Shown: positions 33,004 to 41,299 of the stretch, one piece after another
Layout: each line of letters opens with the position of its first letter
Numbering within the stretch: the first letter of the stretch is position 1
NCBI RefSeq assembly: GCF_042685745.1
Contig: NZ_JBHUNT010000001.1
Span: 3,658,001-3,722,000, forward strand
Length of the DNA: 64,000 bases
Direction of reading: 5' to 3'
DNA from: Prauserella_A oleivorans
Lineage (GTDB): Bacteria > Actinomycetota > Actinomycetes > Mycobacteriales > Pseudonocardiaceae
Translations under genes and position numbers: made by a program
The notes under the pieces: generated by a model
Databases searched by the model: none
Seen by the model: only the letters and a program-made list of their open reading frames with translations
What the model was told of the DNA's origin: nothing

Positions 33004-33206
33004 GGTGGAGAACCGCCTTTGGTCCATCCCCAACGTCCGACGGTGTGCGTGTGCCCCGCAGTTGTCGCCGCTCAGTCCTCGACGACCTCTGGCGGAAGCC
33101 CGCACCGCGTCGTGCGTCGTGCAGCTATGTCATTCGTTCCAGGCTGTGTCACAGACCGGCTGTTCCACTGTAGGCCGAAAATGCGGCGCCGCCATAGGCT
33201 CGCGGC

Positions 33207-33650
33207 CTAGGAGTGGTCGGCTGCGTCGCGGTTGGTGGGTGTGGCCAGGCCGAGCAGCCGGACCAGGGCGGTGAAGCCGCCGTCGGTGCCGGGCCAGTGC
33301 GCGCGCACCGGGCCGAGCCCGGCGCGGCGGACGATCGAGCGCAGCACGGCGATGACGATGATGGCGTCGTCGGCGTAGCCGAGGACGGGGATGAAGTCGG
33401 GGATCAGATCGATCGGCATGGCGAGGTAGGCCAGCAGCAGGCCGAGCCGGATCCGGACTCCGCGGGGCAGACTGCTGTCCGCGGCCAACCGCCGCACCAG
33501 GCGCAGTACATCAGGTAGCACCCGCACGGCCTCGTGCAACAGCCCTCCGCGCGGTCGCACCAGCATCAGGGTGATCGCCAGCGCCAGCCAGATCAGCACC
33601 AGTGCGGTGACGAGGCTGAGCGCGAGGTCCCACCAGAACGAGCCGGTCAC
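33207..33650 (-). CDS. YkvA/DUF1232 family membrane protein
   Basis: A 147-residue protein with an N-terminal transmembrane helix (DLALSLVTALVLIWLALAIT) and the DUF1232 signature YLAMPIDLIPDFIPVLGYAD at about residues 75-94, followed by a second hydrophobic stretch. The function of the family is unknown. It starts four bases inside the upstream ChrB-like gene (ATGA overlap), so they are co-translated. Confidence 0.9.
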   Translation of the reverse strand: MTGSFWWDLALSLVTALVLIWLALAITLMLVRPRGGLLHEAVRVLPDVLRLVRRLAADSSLPRGVRIRLGLLLAYLAMPIDLIPDFIPVLGYADDAIIVIAVLRSIVRRAGLGPVRAHWPGTDGGFTALVRLLGLATPTNRDAADHS

Positions 33651-34243
33651 GAGTCCGTCACCGCTCGCAGCCGGCGCGGGCTCCGCCGTGAATCGGGGTC
33701 GGGTTCCTCGGCGTGGAAGGCCGCCTGCTCGAATGCGGCCAGGTCGGCGGCGGCCTCGTCCACGGCGTCGCGGGCGGCTTGGCCGCCGGGCGCCTGGAAG
33801 TAGTCCCGGGCGGCGATTTTGGTCAGCCAGGCGCGAAAGCGGGCGAGGTCGGCTTCGGATTCCTCGACTTCGGCGTAGGTGGCCCGGCCACGGGCGCGCT
33901 CGTGGGCCAGTTCCTCCCGCAGGGCGGGCAGACGGTCCAGGACCTCGGCGTACTCGGCGTCGCGGGCGGCGTTCAGTTCGTCGACAATGGCCTGTTCCTC
34001 GGCGGAGTCGCTGAAGCGCATCCGCAGGACACGGGCGGTGCCGCCCTCATGGCGGACCCGGTCGGCCAGCCGCCGGACCTGCCGCACCACCTCGTCGTGC
34101 GCGGGCAGCAGGCAGACCGATTGCTGCAGGTAGAGCGCACCGAGCGAGCGCAGCTTGCGCCAGACCCGCACACGCAGCGTGCCGGGAGCTCCAGCGGTGG
34201 ACACGCTGATCACCAGCCACTCCCTGCCGGATTCATCAGTCAC
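33647..34243 (-). CDS. ChrB-like N-terminal domain protein
   Basis: A 198-residue protein matching the N-terminal half of ChrB chromate-resistance proteins: EWLVISVSTAGAPGTLRVRV, WRKLRSLGALYLQQSVCLLP and then helical, acidic segments (DELNAARDAEYAEVLDRLPA). ChrB is a chromate-sensing regulator or reductase partner; here only the N-terminal domain is present and no chrA transporter is next to it. Stand-alone copies are common in actinobacteria with unknown roles. It is co-transcribed with the DUF1232 gene. Confidence 0.82.
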   Translation of the reverse strand: MTDESGREWLVISVSTAGAPGTLRVRVWRKLRSLGALYLQQSVCLLPAHDEVVRQVRRLADRVRHEGGTARVLRMRFSDSAEEQAIVDELNAARDAEYAEVLDRLPALREELAHERARGRATYAEVEESEADLARFRAWLTKIAARDYFQAPGGQAARDAVDEAAADLAAFEQAAFHAEEPDPDSRRSPRRLRAVTDS

Positions 34244-34493
34244 ACGGCCATGTTACACCCGTTACATCCAGCGGGTACGGTGTGTGCGTCGCTGGGCGGC
34301 ATCGCATTTGGCAGTTCAGCGCCGAGGACCTCGACACGGTGGCCAAGGTCGCCGCACTGCTGGCGCGGCCATAGCCACTCGTGTCAACCGGCACGACGGG
34401 CGCCTCCGACACCACCCGTAGTCATGCCGGCGGGACCCACGAGTGCGCGACACTGTGCCGACGTTGAACCGGTCGGAGGGAAGTGGACGGACT
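34244..34493. other. Gap with a possible C-terminal gene fragment on the plus strand
   Basis: Between the ChrB-like and DUF429 genes the plus strand reads GRHRIWQFSAEDLDTVAKVA and then ALLARP-stop, ending at about 34374. It has clean codon use but no start or upstream body, so it may be the tail of a lost gene. The rest would hold the promoter of the ChrB-like gene (gttacatccagcgggta near 34262). GGAGGG at about 34475-34480 is the likely ribosome site of the next gene. Confidence 0.35.
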
Positions 34494-35240
34494 GTGCGGA
34501 CGGTGGGTGTCGATCTGGCGGCGGAGCCCGTCTCCACGGCGGTCGCGGTGCTCGAGTGGCAGGCGGGTGGCGCGCGCGTGACCGGAGTCGACTTTCCCGC
34601 TGACGACGACGCGATCCTGCGACGGGCCGAGCACGCCGACAAGATCGGGATCGACTGCCCGCTCGGCTGGCCGGATCCCTTCGTCGACTTCCTCCGCGCG
34701 CAGCGTGACGACCCGGCCGAGGTTGAAGCGGACCTGCCGGGCGCCGGCTGGCGTCGGGCACTGGCGTACCGGTGCACCGACGAACGGGTGCGCGCGGAGA
34801 CCGGCCTGATCCCGCTCAGCGTGGCCACCGACCGGATCGGTCTGACCGCGATGCGGGCCGTCCGCGTGTCCGCCCTGCTGGCCCGGCGCGGGCATGTCGT
34901 CGACCGGGCGGGAACGGGCCTGCTCGTCGAGGTCTATCCCGCCGCAGGGCTCAAGCAGTGGGGGCTACCGCACCGCCGCTACAAGGGCGGTAAGCATCGC
35001 GCCGCGCGCGAGGAGCTGATCGGCGGGCTGCGGAAGGCCGCCCCGTGGCTCCATCTCGCCGAGCACGAGGAGTTCTGCCGGCAGCGCGACCACGTACTCG
35101 ATGCGGTGATCGCCGCGTTGCTGGCCCGCGCCGCTGCCCGCGGGCTCGCCATCGAGCCCGCCGCGGACGAACGGGGGAGGGCCCGGACCGAAGGCTGGAT
35201 CGCCTTGCCCACCTGCGGCCTCGGCGAACTCCCGGGGTAA
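34494..35240 (+). CDS. DUF429 domain-containing protein (predicted RNase H-like nuclease fold)
   Basis: A 248-residue protein starting VRTVGVDLAAEPVSTAVAVL, the first strand and acidic residue of the DUF429 fold. It continues with KIGIDCPLGWPDPFVDFLRA, then AYRCTDERVRAETGLIPLSV and LLVEVYPAAGLKQWGLPHRR. The C-terminal DHVLDAVIAALLARAAARGL has the conserved acidic residue. The family is suspected to be a nuclease but its role is unknown. GTG at 34494 is chosen for the conserved VGVDLA start; an upstream GTG at 34443 would add 17 poor residues. Confidence 0.85.
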   Translation: MRTVGVDLAAEPVSTAVAVLEWQAGGARVTGVDFPADDDAILRRAEHADKIGIDCPLGWPDPFVDFLRAQRDDPAEVEADLPGAGWRRALAYRCTDERVRAETGLIPLSVATDRIGLTAMRAVRVSALLARRGHVVDRAGTGLLVEVYPAAGLKQWGLPHRRYKGGKHRAAREELIGGLRKAAPWLHLAEHEEFCRQRDHVLDAVIAALLARAAARGLAIEPAADERGRARTEGWIALPTCGLGELPG

Positions 35241-35436
35241 CGCACTGATGCGGGTAGCGCCGGACGTGGAGCCACCTGGCGAGCCGGCGGCGGGCCCGAG
35301 CCGGTCCTGGCGCCGGAGAACGGGTGGCGCCGTCGCCGGTGACATAGCCGGGCGCTCCTCGCCCGATGCCGGGGGCCTGCCCGGGTCACCAAGCCACCTT
35401 CCGGCGGCACCCGCGGTCCCCGCCCACTACCGCAAG

Positions 35437-36951
35437 TCAGGGTTTGACGGGCTCGCCCGACCACCGGTGCACACCGACGTCCTGCGCCGCGCACTCGCGG
35501 TACATGCGGTCGAAGGTCTCGTGGAAGACGGCGTTGCGCCGCTCCACCCGATCCTGCTCCCGCTGGATGCCGGGCAAGAGCACCCGCACCTGGGCCAGCA
35601 GCGCGTCCTCGTCGACCGTGATGACCCTGCCCTCGTCCACGACGACCCGTCCGGCGACGAGCACCTGGCGCAGCGAACTGCCGTTCTCGGAGTACACCAG
35701 TTGCAGCTCCGCACGGTTGCGTGGCGTGAAGGCCAGCGTCTCGAGGTCGTAGATCAGGAGATCCGCCTGTTTCCCGGCCTCCAGTGTGCCGACGTCTGCC
35801 TGCAGCTGCGCCGTGCGCGCACCGCCGCTGGTCGCGGCCCGCAGTACCTCCTCGACGGTCGGCCAGCTCGCGGGGTCCGGCTCGGTCACCTTGTGCAGCA
35901 GGGCCGCGGCCTTGATCACGTCGTGCAGGCGCGGGGTGTCGCTGCTGGAACAGCCGTCGGAACCCAGGCCCAGCGTCACGCCCGCGTCGTGGTACCGGCG
36001 CCACGGCGCGATTCCCGAGCCGAGCTTGAGGTTGGACACTGGGTTGTGCGACACGCAGACCTCGAACTCGGCGAGTGTGTCGATGTCGGAGTCGGTGGTC
36101 CAGACACCGTGGGCGAGCGTGGTGTTGGGGGAGAGAGCTCCGATGCGGCGCATGTGCTCGACGAGCGTGGTGCCGTAGAACTCCCGGCCCGTCACCGCCT
36201 GCGTCTTCGTCTCCAGCACGTGCACATGACACTCGGCGCCGTGCCGTACCGCGAGTTCGGTGGCACCCGCCAGCAGATCGTCGGTGCAGCGCTGCGGGCC
36301 CGACGGCGCCACCATGTACCGGAGCCTGCCGCCCGCGCGGCCGGCGTAGCGGCGGAACGCCTCGGTGCTGAACGCCAGGTACTCCTCGGCGGTGGGTACC
36401 GCCTGACCGCGTACCTCCCGGACGATGTCCTCCGGCAGCCAGTCCGCCACGTACGGCAGCGTCTCGATGAACGGCCGGTTGATCACGTGCCCCGAGATGT
36501 TGGCTCGCACGCCGACCTCGTCGTAGGCGTCGAAGACGGCGTCGAGCTGGTCGAAGTCCTGGCCGGGGGTTTCCAGCACGTCGTCGACCAGCGTGGTGAC
36601 ACCCGATTTCACCGACTCGACGGCGAACAGCCTGCTGCGCAGGCCCACCAGCTCCGGCGGCAGCGGACGCTGGGCGAGGATCGGGTAGGAGTACAGCATC
36701 CACAGCTCGAGCGGCAGATTGTCGTAGCGCCCCTTGGCGAGATACTCCCACGAGTGGGTGTGGGCGTTCACGAATCCCGGGCACACCAACCTGCCCTGTC
36801 CATTGAGGACGGTGTCGGCGTCGGAAACGGAGACCTGCCGGGCGATTTCGGTGATGACCCCGTCCTCGATCCGGATACTGCGCGGCACGGGAGTACTCCC
36901 GGTGTGCGCGTCCATGGTGATGACCTCGGCGTCCAGGATGACGGTGGCCAC
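35437..36951 (-). CDS. Amidohydrolase/deaminase family protein (guanine-deaminase/SsnA/TrzN-like)
   Basis: The 504-residue metal-dependent hydrolase has the metal His pair GFVNAHTHSWEYLAKGRYDN. ECHVHVLETKTQAV supplies a third metal His and the catalytic Glu, HGVWTTDSDID a further His, and LGLGSDGCSSSDTPRLHDVI the metal Asp. The first and last strands form the usual beta-sandwich (ITMDAHTGS; ADLLIYDLETLAF). Such enzymes deaminate or dechlorinate purines, pyrimidines or s-triazines. The gene lies four bases downstream of a purine/cytosine-type permease and near a PucR regulator, favouring a purine or related N-heterocycle. The exact substrate is not readable. Confidence 0.88.
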   Translation of the reverse strand: MATVILDAEVITMDAHTGSTPVPRSIRIEDGVITEIARQVSVSDADTVLNGQGRLVCPGFVNAHTHSWEYLAKGRYDNLPLELWMLYSYPILAQRPLPPELVGLRSRLFAVESVKSGVTTLVDDVLETPGQDFDQLDAVFDAYDEVGVRANISGHVINRPFIETLPYVADWLPEDIVREVRGQAVPTAEEYLAFSTEAFRRYAGRAGGRLRYMVAPSGPQRCTDDLLAGATELAVRHGAECHVHVLETKTQAVTGREFYGTTLVEHMRRIGALSPNTTLAHGVWTTDSDIDTLAEFEVCVSHNPVSNLKLGSGIAPWRRYHDAGVTLGLGSDGCSSSDTPRLHDVIKAAALLHKVTEPDPASWPTVEEVLRAATSGGARTAQLQADVGTLEAGKQADLLIYDLETLAFTPRNRAELQLVYSENGSSLRQVLVAGRVVVDEGRVITVDEDALLAQVRVLLPGIQREQDRVERRNAVFHETFDRMYRECAAQDVGVHRWSGEPVKP

Positions 36952-36954
36952 GGG

Positions 36955-38268
36955 TCAGTTCTCCTTTCCTGCGCCGGCCTTCGCCGACGTGGTGAGCACG
37001 GGCACGAGGAGCAACGCGACGAGGATGCCCTGCACCGCGGGGATTCCGATGTCGACAATGGAACCGAGCAGCGCGGCGGCCGTGCCGCCCAGGTAGGCCA
37101 GCAGCCCGGGCCAGAGCACAGCGGGGACCGCATCGAGCTCGGTTCCGGGGTCGCGGCGCTTCCACACGAACACGAACGTGCCGATCAGCACACCGCCGAG
37201 CGGCGGGATGAGCACACCGAGCATCGTGAGGAACGCGGTGATGGCATCGGCAATACCGGTGAGCGCCATGATGATGCCGACGACCACGCCCCCGACCACG
37301 AACGGTCGCTTGTCGGGCTTGCCGAACAGCTCGGCACCCGCGACACCGAACGCGTAGGCGGCATTGTCGTTGGTGGTCCACAGATTCGAGATGATGAGCA
37401 CCACCGCGAGCGCCACGGACCCGAGCATCAGCAGGACGTTGGAGAAGTCCGGTTCGCCGTAGCCGACCGCGCCGACGCCGCCGAAGAAGAGCATCCCGAA
37501 CTGCACCAGCAGGATCGTGGCGACGGTGATCGTGAACGCGAGGGTGCCGCCGCTGGCGAACCGCGTCCAGTTGCCGATCTGGGTTCCTCCGCTGACGAAC
37601 GTGCCGATCATCAGCGTGAGTGCCGTGCCCACGCTCATGGCTCCCGCGCCTTGGTGCGCGAAGAGGCCGGCCCAGCCGCCCGCGTTGCCCACCGCGGAGA
37701 AGGTCACCCAGACGCAGAGCGCCGTCATCAGCGGAACCGAGATCCAGGACAGGAACTCGATGCCGCGGAAGCCCTTGTAGGCCGTGACGGCCATGGCGAT
37801 CCCACCGGCGAGAACGATCGGCCACGTGGTCTCGATGCCGAGGGCACCGCCGAGGAGTGTGGCGAGCATGCTGATGGTGATCCCGTACCAGCCGATCTGC
37901 GTGCCGCCCAGCAGGATCGAGGCCCACTTGCCTCCGAGCCTGCCGAGGGCGAGGCGGGACAGCAGGACCGTGGTGAGACCGGTGCGGGCGCTCGTGATGG
38001 CCAGCGCGGCGATGTACACGGCCAGCACGGCGGCCGAGACGGCGCCGAGGGCGAGGAAGGTGCCGAACGAGAACTCGCCGGCCACCTGTCCACCGGTCGC
38101 CATGGTCGGGGTGAAGAAGCCGAACCCGGCGATGACGACGGCGACCGAGGCGACGCCTTTGCGCTCGGGCACGGGCACGCGCCGGAGTGGGTAATCCCGG
38201 TCGAGCGCGGGAGGTGGGTCCTGCGCGACGCTGGTGCTGGGCGTCGGAGGCGTCGAAGACATCGTCAC
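36955..38268 (-). CDS. Purine-cytosine permease family (NCS1) transporter
   Basis: A 437-residue membrane protein with about twelve helices. It starts with a cytoplasmic leader ending DRDYPLRRVPVPERKGVASV, typical of CodB-like NCS1 carriers. TM1 has GFGFFTPTMATGGQVAGEFS, and later come GGTQIGWYGITISMLATLLG and GFRGIEFLSWISVPLMTALC. It would import a nucleobase or related heterocycle by cation symport. It is the first gene of the pair with the amidohydrolase and is divergent from the PucR regulator, a common arrangement for purine utilisation. Confidence 0.9.
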   Translation of the reverse strand: MTMSSTPPTPSTSVAQDPPPALDRDYPLRRVPVPERKGVASVAVVIAGFGFFTPTMATGGQVAGEFSFGTFLALGAVSAAVLAVYIAALAITSARTGLTTVLLSRLALGRLGGKWASILLGGTQIGWYGITISMLATLLGGALGIETTWPIVLAGGIAMAVTAYKGFRGIEFLSWISVPLMTALCVWVTFSAVGNAGGWAGLFAHQGAGAMSVGTALTLMIGTFVSGGTQIGNWTRFASGGTLAFTITVATILLVQFGMLFFGGVGAVGYGEPDFSNVLLMLGSVALAVVLIISNLWTTNDNAAYAFGVAGAELFGKPDKRPFVVGGVVVGIIMALTGIADAITAFLTMLGVLIPPLGGVLIGTFVFVWKRRDPGTELDAVPAVLWPGLLAYLGGTAAALLGSIVDIGIPAVQGILVALLLVPVLTTSAKAGAGKEN

Positions 38269-38468
38269 GGGGCACCTCGCACTGTGTGGTGGAGAAGGGG
38301 AGAGTGGTCCGCCCCACGGCGACGGGGAGCGAGTGCTGATCGCTCCGATCTAACAGGTTCGTCCGGCTCGCGGGCCACGGCCGGGACGAAGATGTGGCGA
38401 ACGTGCCCACGCGCGCGGGACGGTGGTGTTCGAACGCACACCGCTCGGCAACATGGCCGACCACGGGC

Positions 38469-38484
38469 GTAACGTGGCAGTTAC
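38469..38484. promoter_or_regulatory. Inverted repeat GTAAC-N6-GTTAC in the permease/PucR divergent promoter
   Basis: GTAAC (38469-38473) and GTTAC (38480-38484) flank six bases. Related CTAAC/GTTAG half-sites occur at about 38351 (ctaacaggtt) and 38493 (ggttag). The site lies about 25 bp before the PucR start, so a PucR or other regulator binding here could govern both directions. This is a candidate only. Confidence 0.4.
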
Positions 38485-38508
38485 ACCATCTGGTTAGCGT
38501 CGCGTTCC

Positions 38509-39576
38509 ATGCGGACGCTCGACCCCACCGGTGCGCCGCCGATCCGGGTGCTGGATGTGCTCGGGTGGGCGGACGGCCTGCGGTTGGTGGGCCGCCCGGT
38601 CGGGCTCGATCGCGAGGTTCGCTGGGCCCAGGCGTCCGATCTGCTCGACCCGGCTCCGTATCTGCGGGGCGCGGAGCTTGTGCTCGTGACCGGGCTGTCG
38701 CTGCGCAGCGAGGACGAATGCGTGCAGTTCGTGCGGGCGCTCGTGCCGGCCTGCCCGGCCGCGATCGGGTACGCCGTGGGGGTGGTGCACGACACCGCGC
38801 CCGAGGCGCTGGTGCGGGAGGCCAATCGGGCCGGGATACCGGTGTTCGAGGTGCCGCCGACGGTGCCGTTCGTCCACTTCACCGAACGGCTGGCCAGGGA
38901 ACGCCTGCTGTACCGGGAACGCGCGGAGAACGGCTATCTGCTCGAGCTGGTGCGGACCGGCCGGGCGCGACCGGACGCGCTGCTGGAACGTGCCGCGTTC
39001 CTCCACGACGACGTCACCGACCTGGGCGTGACGGCAGTGGCCGCGGACAGTGTCGGCAGGCTTCCGATGCCGGAACGGGCACTCGTCGGCGACCTCGGCG
39101 AGCGCGTGGTGCTGCTGTACCGCCTCTCCGGTCTGCCGAGCGGATATCCGCGCGGCGTCGCGTGCGGGATCAGCGGTCCGGGAGAACTGGCGGACGTGCC
39201 GAGATTGATCGAACAGGCGTTGTCCGCGCTGGACCTGGCGCGGCGAAACGGGGTTCCGGCGACAGCGGCGGACCTGGCCTCGCTGGAGGCGCTGGCCCGA
39301 TGTCTGCCCGAGGGTTACCTGCAGCCGTTCCGCCGGTACCTGTACGAGCCGCTCGCCCGGTACGACCGTGTGCACAACGCCTGCCTGGTCGAGACGCTTC
39401 GCGTGCTGATCCGATGTGGAGGGTCGGTGACCGAGTGCGGGCGGCGAATGTTCCTGCACCCCAACACCGTCCGCAAGCGGCTACGGCGGGTCCACGTGTT
39501 GACGGGCAAGGACCCGGCGGTGCCGACCGATCTGGCCGCGCTGTCGCTGTGCCTGCCGGAGCCGGTGTCCCGCTGA
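38509..39576 (+). CDS. PucR family transcriptional regulator
   Basis: The 355-residue protein has an N-terminal PucR sensor domain (IRVLDVLGWADGLRLVGRPV and AGIPVFEVPPTVPFVHFTER). The C-terminal PucR helix-turn-helix has LVETLRVLIRCGGSVTECGR and RMFLHPNTVRKRLRRVHVLT. PucR proteins activate purine and other nitrogen-source genes. It is divergent from the permease/amidohydrolase pair, its probable targets. No Shine-Dalgarno is seen before ATG 38509, while a TTAGCG box lies about 8-13 bases upstream, so a nearly leaderless transcript is possible. Confidence 0.92.
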   Translation: MRTLDPTGAPPIRVLDVLGWADGLRLVGRPVGLDREVRWAQASDLLDPAPYLRGAELVLVTGLSLRSEDECVQFVRALVPACPAAIGYAVGVVHDTAPEALVREANRAGIPVFEVPPTVPFVHFTERLARERLLYRERAENGYLLELVRTGRARPDALLERAAFLHDDVTDLGVTAVAADSVGRLPMPERALVGDLGERVVLLYRLSGLPSGYPRGVACGISGPGELADVPRLIEQALSALDLARRNGVPATAADLASLEALARCLPEGYLQPFRRYLYEPLARYDRVHNACLVETLRVLIRCGGSVTECGRRMFLHPNTVRKRLRRVHVLTGKDPAVPTDLAALSLCLPEPVSR

Positions 39577-39637
39577 GGGCCCCGGCATCCGAGCGCCCGC
39601 GGGGGTGCTGCACCGGCGGTTTCGTCCGGACCACGGG

Positions 39638-40960
39638 TCAGCGGCGCACCGTGGCTCGGGTGAGGGTGATCAGGATCGTGCCGAGCAGGATCAGCGCGGC
39701 CGCGAACACGACCATGCGTGCGGTCTCCAGGTCGGCGCCCGTGTTCGCCAACGACCCGTGCGCGCTGTCCTGGGCGTGGGCCGTGCCGTCCGGCGCCGGC
39801 TCGTCGGTCTCCGCGCCGGACCGGCTCTCCGCCGTGCCGTCGTCGGCGGTCCTGGCAGTGAGTTCGCCTGCGTTCTCGTCGGCTCGCCACGAGTGCGGCG
39901 GGTTCGACTCGCGTTGCCCGGCCCAGACCAGCCCGTCGATGGACTCGTCCTCGTCCTCGTGTGCGGTCGTTGTCGTGGTCGGCGCCGCGACCTCGGTGCT
40001 CGTCTCCGGCGTGCTGCTCGGGGCCGGGGACTCGGTGGTCGACGGGGCCGTGCTCGTCGACGGTGGTGTGCTGGTGGGCGGCGAGGTGGTCGTCGGCGGC
40101 GGGGTCGACGAGGACGGGGGCACGTCGCGCGGGCTCTCGCTCGGCGAGCTCGGCGGTGGCGGAGGCGTCGTGGTCGGTGGCGGGGGCGGCGTGGTGACCG
40201 GGGCGCGTGGCGGGGTGTCCCCGGTGGCGAACCGGATCAGCTGCTCGATCGACCCGTTGAAGGTGTCCTGATCGCCGGGCATACGGCCGGAATCCGAGTA
40301 CTGCCACATCGTGTAGTAGCGCCATCCGCTGGGCAGTGGCCCCGGGTTGTCCGCGTACCGGGCGATGAACAGCGGATGGGTCTCGCCGAACTCCGGTGAG
40401 TCGCCGGTGCAGGTCCGCCACCAGTCGGTGGTGGTGTAGAGCATCGGCCAGCGACCGGTCTTGGCATGCACCTGCCGGGAGAAGGACCTGATCCAGTCGA
40501 CCATAGCGGAGCGGGAGAGCCCGTAGCAGGTGGGTCCGTACGGGTTGTATTCGATGTCCAGCATTGGCGGCAGCGTCTTGCCGTCCGGCGTCCAGCCACC
40601 GCCGTGCGCGACGAAGTAGTCCGCTTGTGCGGCGCCGCCGGAGATGTCCGGCCGAGCGAAGTGGTAGGCACCACGGATCATGCCGACCTCGTAGGACCCG
40701 TTGTACTGCTGGGCGAAGTAGGGATTGCGATAGCCGGTTCCCTCCGTGGCCTTGACATAGGCGAACCGGGCGCCGGAGGCCCAGGCTGCCCGCCAGTCCA
40801 CATTGCCCTGATGCCCGGAGACGTCGATACCGGGCACCTGAGTGGTGTCGGCCGTCGCGCTCGGAGTGTCCAGAAGGGTCAGTGACCCCAGGGTGGCGAC
40901 CGCCAGCGCGGCGATCGCCAGGCCTGCTCGTGTCGCGGTCCTCCTGATCGCGGCCGTCAT
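39638..40960 (-). CDS. Secreted, wall-anchored GH25 lysozyme with LAxTG sorting signal
   Basis: A 440-residue protein. The signal peptide is MTAAIRRTATRAGLAIAALA, followed by a hydrophobic stretch and SATADTT. The glycoside hydrolase family 25 domain has GIDVSGHQG (catalytic Asp46) and MLDIEYNPYG (Asp135, Glu137), and ends near SIEQLIRFATG. A Pro/Thr/Ser linker of about 100 residues follows. The C-terminus is LANTG, about 20 hydrophobic residues and Arg-Arg, a sortase (class E type LAxTG) wall-anchoring signal. It should cleave peptidoglycan sugar chains at the cell surface. Convergent with pucR. Confidence 0.93.
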   Translation of the reverse strand: MTAAIRRTATRAGLAIAALAVATLGSLTLLDTPSATADTTQVPGIDVSGHQGNVDWRAAWASGARFAYVKATEGTGYRNPYFAQQYNGSYEVGMIRGAYHFARPDISGGAAQADYFVAHGGGWTPDGKTLPPMLDIEYNPYGPTCYGLSRSAMVDWIRSFSRQVHAKTGRWPMLYTTTDWWRTCTGDSPEFGETHPLFIARYADNPGPLPSGWRYYTMWQYSDSGRMPGDQDTFNGSIEQLIRFATGDTPPRAPVTTPPPPPTTTPPPPPSSPSESPRDVPPSSSTPPPTTTSPPTSTPPSTSTAPSTTESPAPSSTPETSTEVAAPTTTTTAHEDEDESIDGLVWAGQRESNPPHSWRADENAGELTARTADDGTAESRSGAETDEPAPDGTAHAQDSAHGSLANTGADLETARMVVFAAALILLGTILITLTRATVRR

Positions 40961-41160
40961 CGTGTCCCTCCCATGCCCCGGGGTGTCCCCAGTGGCCTGT
41001 GGTCGGGCCGCGTCTTCTCCCCTGGCGCGGCCTCGGCAGACCCCAGGCCACGTCAAGCGTCCGTGACACGCGGGACACTTGTAAACTCATGGGTTAGGTG
41101 GGACATGTGTTATTAGTGAGGTTTTCGCAGCTCATCGGGGGGATACCGTCGCATGTGGAG
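40961..41160 (-). promoter_or_regulatory. Upstream region of the GH25 lysozyme gene
   Basis: No gene is seen here. On the minus strand an AT-rich part around 41075-41120 (aaacctcactaataacacat read on that strand) could hold the promoter. TAATAA- and TACAAG-like -10 boxes are visible, but no convincing -35 box is paired with them. No c-di-AMP riboswitch structure was recognised. Confidence 0.35.
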
Positions 41161-41221
41161 TCACCCGCACGGGTGAGGTTCGTCGCGCAGCGCGACCCAC
41201 CGGCCGCCTGGTGTGAACCTC
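41161..41221. terminator. Tandem hairpins downstream of gcoB
   Basis: TCACCCG-CA-CGGGTGA (41161-41176) is a perfect inverted repeat. It is followed by GTCGCGC-A-GCGCGAC (41182-41196), and GAGGTTC (41175-41181) can also pair with GAACCTC (41215-41221). The alternatives are mutually exclusive in part. They lie after the gcoB stop (41300, minus strand) and probably terminate gcoAB transcription. Confidence 0.6.
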
Positions 41222-41299
41222 GAGAACGCCGACGGACCCGGACGACGCCGCCCTGGCAGCGGCAGGTCGCGCGGGTCCGTCCGGGTCTGTCCGTGTCCG

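Noticed and set aside
34979..38472. Very long open frames on both strands (over 1000 codons each) across the deaminase/permease region
   Set aside because: They are GC-rich shadow frames with Arg/Pro/Gly/Ala-biased translations and no domain. The real genes (amidohydrolase, permease, DUF429) occupy other frames with clear family motifs.
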